Assembly: GCF_004101865.1 (NCBI RefSeq)
Contig: NZ_CP026118.1
Coordinates: forward strand, 3,799,001 to 3,863,000
Source of the DNA: Halobacillus litoralis
Lineage (GTDB): Bacteria > Bacillota > Bacilli > Bacillales > Halobacillaceae
DNA length: 64,000 nt
Reading direction: 5' to 3'
A program made the position numbers and the translations under genes. Each line of letters starts with the position of its first letter. Position 1 is the stretch's first letter. Below the pieces are notes generated by a model that saw only the letters and a list, made by a program, of their open reading frames with translations, was not told the DNA's origin and did no database searches. This document shows positions 46,117-55,591 of the stretch, one piece after another.

Positions 46117-47080
46117 ATGCTTTCCTCCTTAAATGGGAAAAAGAATAAAAAGACTGGTCCCCTGGAGGGTAGCCATGAATTGCTTTCTGTAAAGTGCCTC
46201 CTTCCAATAATTCAAGTATCGCTGCTCTCTTAGGAAGCTGCTCACCTCCTTCAATGGAGACAAGTTGTTGGGAGGCGATGGCAATCAGAGATTGTTCAAG
46301 CTCAGCCTGTTGGATATTCATTTCTTTGAGGCGGTGAATCGTTCCAAAGGCGCTTCTGGCATGGATTGTACTAATGACAAGATGTCCGCTTAAAGCTGCC
46401 CGGAATGCGAATTGCGCCGTATCTTGATCACGGATCTCACCGACCATCAGTAAATCAGGATCATGTCTCAAGGCAGCTTTTAACCCAGCATCATAAGTGA
46501 TACCTGCTCGTTCGTTGACTTGCACCTGAATAATATTATTGAGGTTTTTTTCGATCGGATCTTCTAATGTGATGGCTTGGAAAGAACTTTGATTCATCAA
46601 AGATTGAAGTAAGGCATAGAGCGTGGTGGTTTTTCCGCTGCCAGTAGGTCCTGTGAAAAGGATCATACCGCTGCGGTGATGCAGCCAATGTTTGATTTTT
46701 TCTAATTGGTGGGGAAAAAGGAAAAGCTGTTCCAGTGGTGTGTGGTCCATAGGGTTGAGTATGCGGATGGCTAAGCTTTCCGTCCCGGTGATGGGGAGAG
46801 TGGATAGACGCAGATCGAAAATCGAGTGATTGGCTCTGTGCTGGAGGGTTCCGTTTTGAGGGCGCTTTTGCTCTCCGATATCCATTCCTGAGGTGAATTT
46901 AAAGTAAGAGAGCATCTTTTGATAAAGGGGTAACGGAAGGTTTGAGTGGAAAATTCTTTTTCCGTGGATTCGAAAATAGATGCTCGCATTTTCTGCATAG
47001 GGAGAGAAGTGGATATCAGAGGCGGTTTGCTGGACAGCAGATACAATCAGGTCATGAGCATGATTGGCAATGGACTTCAA
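46070..47080 (-). CDS. comGA: Competence traffic ATPase ComGA
   Basis: Hexameric ATPase that powers pseudopilus assembly, GspE/PilB family. Walker A is GPTGSGKTTTLYALL (near 140-155), the Asp box ITLEDPIE, Walker B LLMVGEIRDQDTA and the His box STIHARSAFGTIHRL. TTG 47080 lies 8 nt after GAGGTGG; a GTG at 47092 overlaps that site. Length is 336 aa. It heads the seven-gene operon. Upstream I see TATACT as -10 but no AAAAN5TTTT ComK box. Confidence 0.93.
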   Translation of the reverse strand: MKSIANHAHDLIVSAVQQTASDIHFSPYAENASIYFRIHGKRIFHSNLPLPLYQKMLSYFKFTSGMDIGEQKRPQNGTLQHRANHSIFDLRLSTLPITGTESLAIRILNPMDHTPLEQLFLFPHQLEKIKHWLHHRSGMILFTGPTGSGKTTTLYALLQSLMNQSSFQAITLEDPIEKNLNNIIQVQVNERAGITYDAGLKAALRHDPDLLMVGEIRDQDTAQFAFRAALSGHLVISTIHARSAFGTIHRLKEMNIQQAELEQSLIAIASQQLVSIEGGEQLPKRAAILELLEGGTLQKAIHGYPPGDQSFYSFSHLRRKAYALGFIKKHEIDPVS

Positions 47081-47177
47081 TAAACATACCACCTCATTTT
47101 TTTATATTTGCAAAGTATACTATTCGACATAACTTGTAATAATCCTGCTTCATTTGATTTTTTCTAGGAGGTTACGC

Positions 47178-47660
47178 ATGATTTATTTAATTGGTTTTAT
47201 GGGAAGTGGCAAATCCACAATAGCTAAGCAGCTTAGTGAGGAGCTGCATAAAGAATACATAGAAATGGATGAAGAAATCGAAAAAAAGGAGGGGGCTACT
47301 ATTCCCCAGATGTTTTCAGATCACGGGGAAAGCTACTTCAGAGAGAAAGAAACGCTTTTTTTGAAAAGTATCAAGGGGGACGAGATTGTATCAACCGGCG
47401 GCGGAATCATTTTGGCAGATGAAAACAGGGACCTCCTTGCAGAGGGTACAGTTTTTTATTTGCAGGCTTCCTGGGAAACGATTGTCGAGAGGTTGGCTGA
47501 TGATACCGAACGCCCGCTTTGGAAAGGGGAGATAGCAGAAAAGAAAGCCCGACTCGAAGAGCGTCTTCCTCTTTATGAAAGCCTTGCAGATTATATTATC
47601 CCGGTGGACGGAAAAACGCCCGGGGTGATTACAGATGAGATTGTAAAGTGTCTAAAATAA
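47178..47660 (+). CDS. aroK: Shikimate kinase
   Basis: Fifth step of the shikimate pathway: phosphorylates shikimate at the 3-OH. P-loop GFMGSGKST (about 7-15), the shikimate-binding Asp in IEMDEEIE, FREKE with the arginine, STGGGI, and the lid Arg in ERPLWKG are seen. ATG 47178 follows TAGGAGG; an in-frame ATG at 47154 is upstream of that site. Length is 160 aa. Confidence 0.94.
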   Translation: MIYLIGFMGSGKSTIAKQLSEELHKEYIEMDEEIEKKEGATIPQMFSDHGESYFREKETLFLKSIKGDEIVSTGGGIILADENRDLLAEGTVFYLQASWETIVERLADDTERPLWKGEIAEKKARLEERLPLYESLADYIIPVDGKTPGVITDEIVKCLK

Positions 47661-47711
47661 GGGGATTCTGAACATACTATAAATAATATAGGTGAAAAAA
47701 GAGGGATTCTC

Positions 47712-47897
47712 ATGAAGCAGAATGACTACGTGAAGTTTTTGACAGAAGAAATGGTCAAGTATATGCACATGTCTAAGGAAGAGAAGAAACAAAAGAAAGA
47801 AAAGAAACCATCCAAGAAATCTTCTTTTTACTGGTTTGGAATGGTTCCGATGGCTTTGAAGATGTTCAAAAGAAAAAGGAAATTGACCAATCATTGA
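47712..47897 (+). CDS. yqzE: YqzE family small basic protein
   Basis: 61 residues, very lysine-rich in the middle (EEKKQKKEKKPSKK), with a short hydrophobic patch FYWFGMVPMALKMF at the end. YqzE proteins lie beside comG in Bacillaceae; their role is unknown. AAAAGAGGG precedes ATG 47712. Confidence 0.88.
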   Translation: MKQNDYVKFLTEEMVKYMHMSKEEKKQKKEKKPSKKSSFYWFGMVPMALKMFKRKRKLTNH

Positions 47898-47909
47898 AAA
47901 GGAAAACGT

Positions 47910-48011
47910 TCAAGAAGAAGCCGCTGATACATCAGCGGCTTCTTTACGTTGCTCCAGGAATTCATAATATACCATCTTGAGTGTTCCAAGAGCTAATTCC
48001 ATTTCAACCAT
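47910..48011 (-). CDS. Possible 33-residue ORF overlapping the end of yqhG
   Basis: MVEMELALGTLKMVYYEFLE, then QRKEAADVSAASS. It starts in the stop region of yqhG (ATGGTTGA overlap) and its last codons run through the hairpin at 47914-47946. The sequence looks like an amphipathic helix. There is no clear ribosome binding site, so coding status is doubtful. Confidence 0.3.
   Translation of the reverse strand: MVEMELALGTLKMVYYEFLEQRKEAADVSAASS
47914..47946. terminator. Terminator between yqzE and yqhG
   Basis: AAGAAGCCGCTGAT pairs with ATCAGCGGCTTCTT around AC. U-runs are short on both sides, so strength is uncertain. Confidence 0.7.
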
Positions 48012-48807
48012 TGATCCAGGATGCACTTGTTTCTTGAGATATATAAAACAACCCGCCGTTTATGACTTCCATGTCAATGTATGGCTTATAGCGGGTATCG
48101 ATTTGTTCACGTTCTTTAGTGAATGATTCCAGTCCGATATCTTCGGATTGGTAGAAAGATTCCAGCAATTGTTTTTCTTGGTCTAAATGCCGTAAAGATT
48201 CTATCGCCCATTCGTTATTTTTTGATGCGATGTAATTTTCTACATGTTTCTCGATTCTTTTATAGGCACTTGCCAGCGTAATAACAGGGGTCATGGGAAA
48301 CGTATAATCAGACACCTTTGTTTCGAAATCAATATTTTGGATTCGCTCCATCATTCTGAGTGTCATTGTCCCATGAATTAAATTCAACCCGATGGATATA
48401 GGTTCGTCCTTCGCCTGCTTTCCTCTATAGTGAAGAAGTGCGTTCACCACCAGCCAGGGACTCATCGCTTTATTGTGGTCGGGTTGATGGATGACTTCAT
48501 ATAAGCGCGCTGTCCTTGCTTTTTTTATGGCTGTATTGTAAAGAGTATGCAGTTTCGGTGTTCCTGCATGCAAATAGATGCCTTGATTTGTTTTTTGATC
48601 TGTATCTGTGAAGGTGAGCTGCATGGGATCACCTTCGCGGTTCATCTTCTTCATATAGTGCCAGTAGAAGGGGCGATTCATGATTTCTTCATCCATTTCA
48701 TTTGTCAATTGCACTTTAAAATGAGAATCGCTTTGTTCGACGACTGAGCATCCATACGAGGTGAAAAACTGTTGAACAAACGTAGTATAAGGGTTTAAGG
48801 CGTTCAA
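48004..48807 (-). CDS. yqhG: YqhG family protein
   Basis: Cytosolic protein of 267 aa, conserved in Bacillaceae together with the SNF2 helicase YqhH; function unknown. Motifs include RPFYWHYMKKMNREGDP, ATIHL-like TPKLHTLYNTA, and SAYKRIEKHVENYIASKNNEWA. Its ATG overlaps the yqhH stop by 4 bp (ATGA), so the pair is translated together. Confidence 0.85.
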   Translation of the reverse strand: MNALNPYTTFVQQFFTSYGCSVVEQSDSHFKVQLTNEMDEEIMNRPFYWHYMKKMNREGDPMQLTFTDTDQKTNQGIYLHAGTPKLHTLYNTAIKKARTARLYEVIHQPDHNKAMSPWLVVNALLHYRGKQAKDEPISIGLNLIHGTMTLRMMERIQNIDFETKVSDYTFPMTPVITLASAYKRIEKHVENYIASKNNEWAIESLRHLDQEKQLLESFYQSEDIGLESFTKEREQIDTRYKPYIDMEVINGGLFYISQETSASWING

Positions 48808-50447
48808 CTGGATTCTCTCCTTTCATTGACTGTGTGCTCTACATAACTGACTAAATTATCCAGCTTGATGTCCATCTCACCCTGGCTTTCCGACTGTTTC
48901 AGGATAGACTGGATTTGCTGTTCAAAAGCTCCTCCCGGGATTTGCTCCAGGATATGATCCAGGTCACCGACTGCATTTTTGAACATTTCGATTTTCTCAT
49001 AAAGCATTTTCATTATATGATCTTCAATAGTGTCTTTAATGGCGAAATTGAAGATTTTTACATCGTGTTCTTGGCCAAAACGGTGGATACGGCCGATGCG
49101 CTGCTCTAAACGCATTGGATTCCACGGTAGATCATAGTTGATCATATGATGACAAAACTGCAGATTGATACCTTCTCCGCCAGCTTCTGTGGCCACCATT
49201 ACTTGTGCTTTGTTTTGAAAGAGCTGCTTCATCCAATCTCGTTTGCTTTTGTTGAACTTCCCACTGAAAGGTACAGAAGTGATTCCATTTTGCTGCAAGT
49301 ACCATTGCAGATAAAACTGAGTTGCTCTATATTCCGTGAAAATAATGAATTTTTCCCCTGTATTCTCAATCAATTCTGCCATCCGCTTTGCCTTCACATG
49401 ATGGGGAAGCTTCCCGACCGCGTCAATGTATTCGTCATATAACTTCCCGTTTTCTTCAGAAGCGTTCTTCTTTAATTGATTCAGAGACATATAGCAAGCC
49501 TCTCTTGAGGAACAAAGTTCTTTAGCTAGAGTCAACCAGGTGAAAGACGGGTGGGTCATTTTCAGAGCTTCTAATTGCAAGTACATTTCTTTTTCTTCTT
49601 CTGTAAAAGACAGGGTTTCGTTCACGACTTTCCGTTTGGAGGAATCCAGTCCTGTATCTTTACGGCGGTTACGAATCATCAAGTGACCGACAAGAGAGTG
49701 AATGTGCTCGATATTATTGTCTTGTTCAGCATTTTTTCTATATTTTTTCTTAAAATCTGTAAGGTTTCCTAGATAACCAGGTTTCAATATCGACACTAGG
49801 TTAAAGAGGTCACTCAATTTGTTTTGAATAGGAGTGGCCGTCAAAAGTAAGCAATAAGTTTTTTTCAAGGATTGGACAAATTGATAATTTTTTGTTTGAT
49901 GGTTTTTCAATTTATGGGCTTCATCAATAATGATGAGGTCATAATCAATGGATAATATTTCTTCTTTGTGGTTTTCCCTTTTAGCCATGTCGATGGAAGT
50001 GACTGTGACGTCCCATTCACTCCAGGCAGCTTGTTTTTTTCTGGGAGAAGCAGCCTGGATATAAAATTTTTCGTTCAATTCCTGTATCCACTGGTTCACC
50101 AGGGAAGCGGGGGTAAGGATCAGAATCTTTTTGGCACGGCCCCGAATCATATATTCTTTCAGGATCAAACCAGCTTCCAATGTCTTCCCTAACCCTACTT
50201 CATCGGCTAAGATAGCTCTGCCATTCATCTGGTGGATGACTGTTTCAGCGGCTTCCAACTGGTGTTTCATAAAATCGACATGTGGAAGATGCTCAATGGC
50301 AAGCAGTCCATCAAAGCGGGGAACGGTTTTGAACTGCGCGGCTTTATAGGCTAGTTTGAATCCTTCCCATGTGGCTAATCGGTCGGGTTGGTCCAGGTTT
50401 TCAGATAGGTTTTGAATAAATGATTGATCTGGTTGAATCTCGATCAT
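48804..50447 (-). CDS. yqhH: SNF2/RapA-type helicase YqhH
   Basis: Superfamily 2 ATPase of 547 aa. Motif I ADEVGLGKTLEAGL (near 82-95), motif II DEAH (in IIIDEAHKLKNH), motif III LTATPIQN, motif V VATEAGGEGINLQ, and motif VI RIGRIHRFGQ are complete, so it should hydrolyse ATP and move on nucleic acid. Unlike RapA it has no long N- or C-terminal domains. The partner YqhG may supply them. It lies divergent from the glycine riboswitch/gcvT. Confidence 0.9.
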   Translation of the reverse strand: MIEIQPDQSFIQNLSENLDQPDRLATWEGFKLAYKAAQFKTVPRFDGLLAIEHLPHVDFMKHQLEAAETVIHQMNGRAILADEVGLGKTLEAGLILKEYMIRGRAKKILILTPASLVNQWIQELNEKFYIQAASPRKKQAAWSEWDVTVTSIDMAKRENHKEEILSIDYDLIIIDEAHKLKNHQTKNYQFVQSLKKTYCLLLTATPIQNKLSDLFNLVSILKPGYLGNLTDFKKKYRKNAEQDNNIEHIHSLVGHLMIRNRRKDTGLDSSKRKVVNETLSFTEEEKEMYLQLEALKMTHPSFTWLTLAKELCSSREACYMSLNQLKKNASEENGKLYDEYIDAVGKLPHHVKAKRMAELIENTGEKFIIFTEYRATQFYLQWYLQQNGITSVPFSGKFNKSKRDWMKQLFQNKAQVMVATEAGGEGINLQFCHHMINYDLPWNPMRLEQRIGRIHRFGQEHDVKIFNFAIKDTIEDHIMKMLYEKIEMFKNAVGDLDHILEQIPGGAFEQQIQSILKQSESQGEMDIKLDNLVSYVEHTVNERRESS

Positions 50448-50626
50448 TGTGGCAGCCCTCCATCTATTCTTAATAGGAATGATTAAAGATTGTGAATTAT
50501 TGTAGAATTTTCGTGTCTTTTGTTGAAGACGCGTGATATAATGTAGCTGAAAATGATACTGAAATGCATCTAATCGCTAGGCAATAGTATGCCCGGTAAA
50601 ATCTAGAAAAATACGAAAGCGAATGA

Positions 50627-50814
50627 CTATAGAGGGAGAGACCGCTTACGTGGCGCCGAAGGAGCAAGCATTCCGATGTGAATCTCTCAGGCAAAAAGAC
50701 TTCTATAGGACGCAACTCTGGAGAGTGTTCGCACAAAACAGATGCGAACCACCCAAGAAGCAAGCGTTTGGCACAAGAAGAGGCCGCGTGAAACTTTCTG
50801 GTTAACGGACAGAG
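50627..50814 (+). promoter_or_regulatory. Tandem glycine riboswitch (gcvT element)
   Basis: Aptamer 1 is closed by CTATAGA/TCTATAG (50627-50633/50702-50708) and has the canonical cores GCGCCGAAGGAGCAAGC and AATCTCTCAGGCAAAAAGAC. Aptamer 2 is closed by CTCTG/CAGAG (50716-50720/50810-50814) with a GTTCGCA/TGCGAAC hairpin, but its core reads CACCCAAGAAGCAAGC and ACTTTCTGGTTAACGGAC, unlike the consensus. The P1 3' strand shares bases with the terminator, consistent with glycine turning the operon on. Confidence 0.93.
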
Positions 50815-50845
50815 ACTTCCCACGAACGGTGAAGTCTCTTTTTTT
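50811..50845 (+). terminator. Riboswitch-controlled terminator ahead of gcvT
   Basis: AGAGACTTC (50811-50819) pairs with GAAGTCTCT (50831-50839), followed by TTTTTT. The left arm overlaps the P1 strand of aptamer 2. Confidence 0.9.
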
Positions 50846-50878
50846 ATGGGTGAAAATAGTACTGAAGGAGTGATTGGT

Positions 50879-51979
50879 TTGACAGAATTAAAACGTACAC
50901 CTTTATATTCTGAGTACAAAAAACTAGGCGCGAAAACGATTGATTTCGGAGGTTGGGCATTACCTGTGCAATTCTCGAGCATCAAGGATGAACATGAGGC
51001 GACCAGGACAGCTGCTGGATTGTTCGATGTTTCCCATATGGCTGAGGTAATGGTTGAAGGGCCGGACAGTTTAGCATTTTTGCAAAAGATGTTGACGAAT
51101 GATGTGTCTAAGCTTGAACCCGGAAAAGCGCAATATACCATCATGTGTTATGAAAACGGGGGCACGGTAGATGATTTGATTGTTTACCATTTAGATGAAG
51201 CGAAATACTTATTAGTCGTAAATGCTGCCAATCGTGAAAAAGATTTTGAATGGTTGAAGCAGCACCAGGATGGAGATGTGCGGTTTGAAGATGTTTCTGA
51301 CGAATATGTACAGTTAGCCGTTCAAGGTCCAAGAGCAGAAGAAACGTTGCAGACTTTGACAGATACAGATCTTTCTTCCATCAAATTCTTTCGTTTTGAG
51401 CAAAACGTATCCTTGCGTGGTGTAGGAGGACGGGCGGTTGTTTCCCGAACGGGATATACAGGGGAAGATGGTTTCGAAATCTATTTGAATGCCTCTTCCG
51501 GAGCGGAACTATGGCAGGCCCTTCTTAAAGCAGGGGAGCCATTCGGACTGAAGCCTGTCGGTTTAGGTGCGCGTGATACATTGCGCTTTGAAGCGAACCT
51601 GGCATTATACGGTCAGGAATTAAGTGCAGATATCACACCAATTGAGGCAGGTCTGAATTTTGCTGTCAAGGTTAAGAAGGATACGGACTTCATTGGCAGG
51701 GAAGTCTTGAAGCGACAAAAAGAAGAAGGCCCGGAACGGAAATTGGTCGGAATCGAAATGATTGATAAAGGGATTCCCCGCACTAATTATGACGTGTTGG
51801 ACGACGAAAAGGTCATCGGTTTTGTTACTACAGGGACCCAGTCCCCGACGCTTGGCAAAAATGTCGGACTTGCATTGTTGGATAAAAATTATATATCGGA
51901 AGGGACAGAAGTCACTGTCCAAGTGCGTAAGCGCCGTTTGAAAGCGAAAGTCGTCTCAACACCATTTTATAAACGATAA
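50879..51979 (+). CDS. gcvT: Aminomethyltransferase, glycine cleavage T-protein
   Basis: Transfers the methylene group from the H-protein-bound intermediate to tetrahydrofolate. Folate-binding features include [27 protein letters not shown] and [24 protein letters not shown] 50879 follows AAGGAGTG; the in-frame ATG at 50846 lies in the U-tract of the terminator and cannot be the normal start. Length is 366 aa. First gene of gcvT-gcvPA-gcvPB. Confidence 0.96.
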   Translation: MTELKRTPLYSEYKKLGAKTIDFGGWALPVQFSSIKDEHEATRTAAGLFDVSHMAEVMVEGPDSLAFLQKMLTNDVSKLEPGKAQYTIMCYENGGTVDDLIVYHLDEAKYLLVVNAANREKDFEWLKQHQDGDVRFEDVSDEYVQLAVQGPRAEETLQTLTDTDLSSIKFFRFEQNVSLRGVGGRAVVSRTGYTGEDGFEIYLNASSGAELWQALLKAGEPFGLKPVGLGARDTLRFEANLALYGQELSADITPIEAGLNFAVKVKKDTDFIGREVLKRQKEEGPERKLVGIEMIDKGIPRTNYDVLDDEKVIGFVTTGTQSPTLGKNVGLALLDKNYISEGTEVTVQVRKRRLKAKVVSTPFYKR

Positions 51980-52000
51980 TGATTCGAGGGGGATATACGT

Positions 52001-53350
52001 ATGGAATTTCGCTATTTGCCAATGACAGAAAGAGATAAAAGAGAGATGCTTGAGGGGATCGGAGTAGAGCAATCGGATGAACTGTTCTCTGATATCCCTG
52101 AAAATGTCCGCTTCAAGGGAGAATTGGACATCAAGGCACCGAAAAATGAATTTCAACTAATGAAGGAACTTACGAAGTTATCTGAACAGAATGTCAATCT
52201 GAAATCACATTCTTCTTTTTTGGGAGCGGGGGTGTATGATCACTACATTCCTTCCATTGTCGATCACGTAATATCCAGGTCAGAATTCTATACTGCTTAT
52301 ACTCCATACCAACCGGAAATATCCCAGGGTGAATTACAAGCTATTTTTGAATTCCAAACGATGATTTGTGAGCTGACCAGCATGGATGTCGCTAATTCTT
52401 CAATGTACGATGGAGGAACGGCTTTAGCGGAGGCGGTCAACCTATCCGCTGGGCAGACTAAGAAGAAAAAGGTGCTCGTATCGAAGGCGATCCACCCTGA
52501 ATCACTTGCTGTTATTCACTCTTATGTTAAAGGGCCTGGAGTGGAAGTGGTTGAAATCGATCACAAAAACGGTATGACTGACCTTGATCAATTAGAGCGT
52601 GAGCTTGATGATGATACCGCTAGTGTTGTAGTCCAGTATCCAAACTTTTTCGGGCAAGTAGAACCGTTAGATAAAGTCCGTTCTCTTGTAGATACACAGA
52701 AAAAAGCGATGATGATCACATCAAGCAATCCTTTAGCTCTCGGTTTCTTGACACCCCCTGGTGAATTTGGTGCAGATATTGTCGTCGGAGATGCTCAAGT
52801 ATTCGGAATCCCGGCACAATACGGAGGGCCGCATTGTGGTTACTTTGCAACTACTAAAAAATTAATGCGCAAAGTACCAGGACGCCTTGTAGGTCAAACG
52901 GTCGATGAAGAAGGGCGACGAGGATTCGTTCTCACTCTACAGGCGCGTGAGCAGCATATCCGCAGGGATAAAGCGACATCAAATATTTGTTCCAACCAGG
53001 CCTTGAATGCCCTGGCGTCCTCTGTAGCCATGTCTTCTTTAGGAAAACAAGGATTAAGGAAAATGGCTTGGATGAATATTCAAAAAACCTCTTATATGAA
53101 GAAAGTGTTACATGAGAACGGTTTTGAGGTAGCTTTTGAGGGTCCTTTTTTCAATGAACTTGTCGTTAAGCTGAGTCATGATGTCGCTGAAGTCAATCGT
53201 GTGTTATTGGATAGAGGTTTTATCGGAGGTTATGACTTAGGTCAAGTAGATAGAAGTTTAACAAAGTCGATGCTGATCGCTGTCACAGAAATCCGCACTA
53301 AAGAAGAGATCGATCAATTTGTCAGGGAAATGGGGGATATCCATGGCTAA
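52001..53350 (+). CDS. gcvPA: Glycine dehydrogenase (decarboxylating) subunit 1
   Basis: N-terminal half of the split P-protein; it pairs with GcvPB to form the PLP enzyme that decarboxylates glycine. Typical motifs are [37 protein letters not shown] and [14 protein letters not shown]. It lacks the PLP lysine, which is in subunit 2. Length is 449 aa. GAGGGGGAT precedes ATG 52001. Confidence 0.97.
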   Translation: MEFRYLPMTERDKREMLEGIGVEQSDELFSDIPENVRFKGELDIKAPKNEFQLMKELTKLSEQNVNLKSHSSFLGAGVYDHYIPSIVDHVISRSEFYTAYTPYQPEISQGELQAIFEFQTMICELTSMDVANSSMYDGGTALAEAVNLSAGQTKKKKVLVSKAIHPESLAVIHSYVKGPGVEVVEIDHKNGMTDLDQLERELDDDTASVVVQYPNFFGQVEPLDKVRSLVDTQKKAMMITSSNPLALGFLTPPGEFGADIVVGDAQVFGIPAQYGGPHCGYFATTKKLMRKVPGRLVGQTVDEEGRRGFVLTLQAREQHIRRDKATSNICSNQALNALASSVAMSSLGKQGLRKMAWMNIQKTSYMKKVLHENGFEVAFEGPFFNELVVKLSHDVAEVNRVLLDRGFIGGYDLGQVDRSLTKSMLIAVTEIRTKEEIDQFVREMGDIHG

Positions 53351-54803
53351 ACAAGATTTTCCAGTGATTTTTGAACTGAGCCAAGAGAGTCGTACAGGTT
53401 TCAGCCTGCCTGATTTGGATGTACCAGAAGTCGATGTTGAAGACATGCTTGGAGATGCGTATGTCAGAAAGGACGAACCGGACCTTCCTGAGGTAAGTGA
53501 GCTTCAGATTATGAGGCATTATACAGCTTTGTCGAAGCGGAATCACGGAGTAGACTCTGGCTTCTATCCTCTTGGGTCCTGTACGATGAAATACAATCCG
53601 AAAATGAATGAAGATGTGGCCCGTCTGACAGGCTTCAGCCATATCCACCCACACCAGCCGGCAGAATCGGTCCAGGGGGCATTGCATTTGATGTATGACC
53701 TGCAAGAGTCTTTATCAGCTATCACCGGGATGGATACGGTAACCCTTCAGCCTGCTGCAGGTGCGCACGGAGAATGGACAGGACTTATGATGATTCGTGC
53801 CTTCCACGAAGCCAACGGTGATGAAAATCGTACGAAGGTCATTGTTCCTGACTCCGCTCATGGAACCAACCCTGCGTCTGCAACAGTTGCCGGCTTTGAA
53901 GCTGTGACTGTCAAATCGGATGCACGCGGCCTTGTAGATTTAGAAGACTTGAAGCGTGTGGTTGATGATCAGACAGCAGCGTTGATGTTGACGAACCCAA
54001 ATACTCTGGGGTTGTTTGAAGAAGATATTGAAGAAATGGCAAACATCGTCCACCAAGCTGGAGGAAAGCTGTATTACGATGGGGCGAATTTAAATGCTGT
54101 TTTAGGCTATACTCGGCCTGGGGACATGGGTTTTGATGTTGTCCACTTGAATCTGCATAAAACATTCACTGGACCACACGGGGGTGGAGGACCTGGTTCT
54201 GGACCAGTCGGTGTTACATCAGAATTAGCTCCTTACTTACCAAAACCGATTTTGACAAAAGTGGATGATACTTATTTGTTCGATTATGACCGTCCGGATT
54301 CAATCGGGAGAGTCAAACCTTACTATGGGAACTTCGGAATCAATGTCCGTGCCTATACTTACATCCGTACAATGGGGCCGGAAGGTTTGAAGAAGGTAAG
54401 TGAGTATGCCGTGATTAATGCAAATTACATGATGCGCCGTTTACAAGGCGAATTTGAGCTGCCTTTCGATCGTCATTGTAAGCATGAATTCATTCTTTCT
54501 GGTAAGCGTCAGAAGAAGCTGGGTGTCCGCACATTGGACATGGCGAAAAGACTATTGGACTTTGGCTACCATCCCCCTACAATCTATTTTCCGATCAATG
54601 TAGAAGAAGCATTGATGATAGAACCGACGGAAACAGAGTCTAAAGAAACATTGGATGATTTCATCGATGCGATGATCCAAATTTCTAATGAAGCAAAAGA
54701 TGATCCCGAGAAGGTTCAAGATGCACCGCATACTACAATTGTCAGCCGAATGGATGAAACACAGGCGGCGAGAAAACCAGTACTGCGGTATATCAAAGAA
54801 TAA
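53343..54803 (+). CDS. gcvPB: Glycine dehydrogenase (decarboxylating) subunit 2
   Basis: C-terminal half of the split P-protein. The PLP-binding lysine is in [18 protein letters not shown] (near 274). [13 protein letters not shown] and [12 protein letters not shown] are also typical. ATG 53343 lies just after GGGGGAT and overlaps gcvPA by 8 bp; an earlier in-frame ATG at 53319 is less likely. Length is 486 aa. The H-protein gene is not in this window. Confidence 0.97.
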   Translation: MAKQDFPVIFELSQESRTGFSLPDLDVPEVDVEDMLGDAYVRKDEPDLPEVSELQIMRHYTALSKRNHGVDSGFYPLGSCTMKYNPKMNEDVARLTGFSHIHPHQPAESVQGALHLMYDLQESLSAITGMDTVTLQPAAGAHGEWTGLMMIRAFHEANGDENRTKVIVPDSAHGTNPASATVAGFEAVTVKSDARGLVDLEDLKRVVDDQTAALMLTNPNTLGLFEEDIEEMANIVHQAGGKLYYDGANLNAVLGYTRPGDMGFDVVHLNLHKTFTGPHGGGGPGSGPVGVTSELAPYLPKPILTKVDDTYLFDYDRPDSIGRVKPYYGNFGINVRAYTYIRTMGPEGLKKVSEYAVINANYMMRRLQGEFELPFDRHCKHEFILSGKRQKKLGVRTLDMAKRLLDFGYHPPTIYFPINVEEALMIEPTETESKETLDDFIDAMIQISNEAKDDPEKVQDAPHTTIVSRMDETQAARKPVLRYIKE

Positions 54804-54806
54804 TAG

Positions 54807-54843
54807 AAAAACCGGAGTCCACATGCAGCGGACTCCGGTTTTC
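54807..54843. terminator. Bidirectional terminator after gcvPB and the rhodanese gene
   Basis: AAAACCGGAGTCC pairs exactly with GGACTCCGGTTTT around 9-10 nt. Confidence 0.88.
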
Positions 54844-54854
54844 TAATGTGAGAT

Positions 54855-55235
54855 TTATTTTTTCGTTTTGATTTTACCAGACCACTTTTTAAACCCACCT
54901 TGAAGCATGTTCAAGTCTTCATAGCCTTTCTTGTGTAACATCATAGCTGCACGGGCAGATCTCGCACCACTTTGACAATACAAGTAAACAGGCTTATCTT
55001 TGCGGATTTCCACAAGTCGGTTTTTCATTTGTGAAAGTGGAATGTTTCGTGCACCCAGGATGTGGCCGCCATCGAACTCTTTTGATTCCCTCACATCGAT
55101 CAATTGTGCCTTCCTGTATCCTTCGCGAAATTCATCTTCAGTCAATGTGTCCATGATTTTTCTAGCTTTGAAGAATCTATAAACACCGAAGGCAATGATT
55201 GCTGCAAGTGCCCCGATTAAGATCCATAATTCCAT
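54855..55235 (-). CDS. yqhL: Membrane-anchored rhodanese-like protein (YqhL)
   Basis: One N-terminal membrane segment (about residues 3-21) and a single rhodanese domain facing the cytosol. The active-site loop CQSGARSARA contains the sulfur-accepting cysteine (near 93), with LIDVREKE-type start (LIDVRESKEF) and GHILGARNIPLS. Length is 126 aa. It probably handles persulfide sulfur; the partner is unknown. GAGGGGGATGG precedes the ATG on the minus strand. Confidence 0.9.
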   Translation of the reverse strand: MELWILIGALAAIIAFGVYRFFKARKIMDTLTEDEFREGYRKAQLIDVRESKEFDGGHILGARNIPLSQMKNRLVEIRKDKPVYLYCQSGARSARAAMMLHKKGYEDLNMLQGGFKKWSGKIKTKK

Positions 55236-55482
55236 GATTCCATCCCCCTCATTTCTCTACTCCTCTATCTATTATAGGAGGGAATCGACTGCATTTCAAA
55301 AATATTTTTTTCACTGCTTATAAAAAATGCTGATTTGATGAGATTGAGGCAACATCTCGGGACGCAAATGATGAAAAAGGTGATGACGGTAAAAAATAAT
55401 TGTATTTACTTTCGTTCACTTGCTTTTTCGTCGATATTCTTATGATTTCCTGATTGACAAATTTCTACACACTTGTTCAATA
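55236..55482 (+). other. Intergenic region before the NrdR boxes
   Basis: About 250 bp without a gene. TTGACA at 55454-55459 could be a -35, but the matching -10 (TCAATA) is poor. Nothing else recognised; no cobalamin riboswitch was seen ahead of the B12-dependent reductase. Confidence 0.4.
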
Positions 55483-55553
55483 ACACAATATATTGTGCGA
55501 CTTTTAAAAAAAGGCACAATATATTGATTAACTTTTAATGAGTGTGGTATGTT
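55483..55553 (+). promoter_or_regulatory. Two NrdR boxes and promoter of nrdJ
   Basis: ACACAATATATTGTGC (55483-55498) and GCACAATATATTGATT (55514-55529) match the NrdR consensus, with centres 31 bp (three helical turns) apart. The second overlaps the -35 TTGATT (55524-55529), which with TATGTT (55548-55553) makes a promoter with 18-bp spacing. Repression by NrdR at high dATP is expected. Confidence 0.85.
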
Positions 55554-55591
55554 ACTTATAGTAGATTTATTAATTAAGGGAGAGATGCAAG

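Noticed and set aside
50846..50878. Upstream ATG start for gcvT at 50846
   Set aside because: It lies in the U-tract of the riboswitch terminator and has no ribosome binding site; TTG 50879 has AAGGAGTG.
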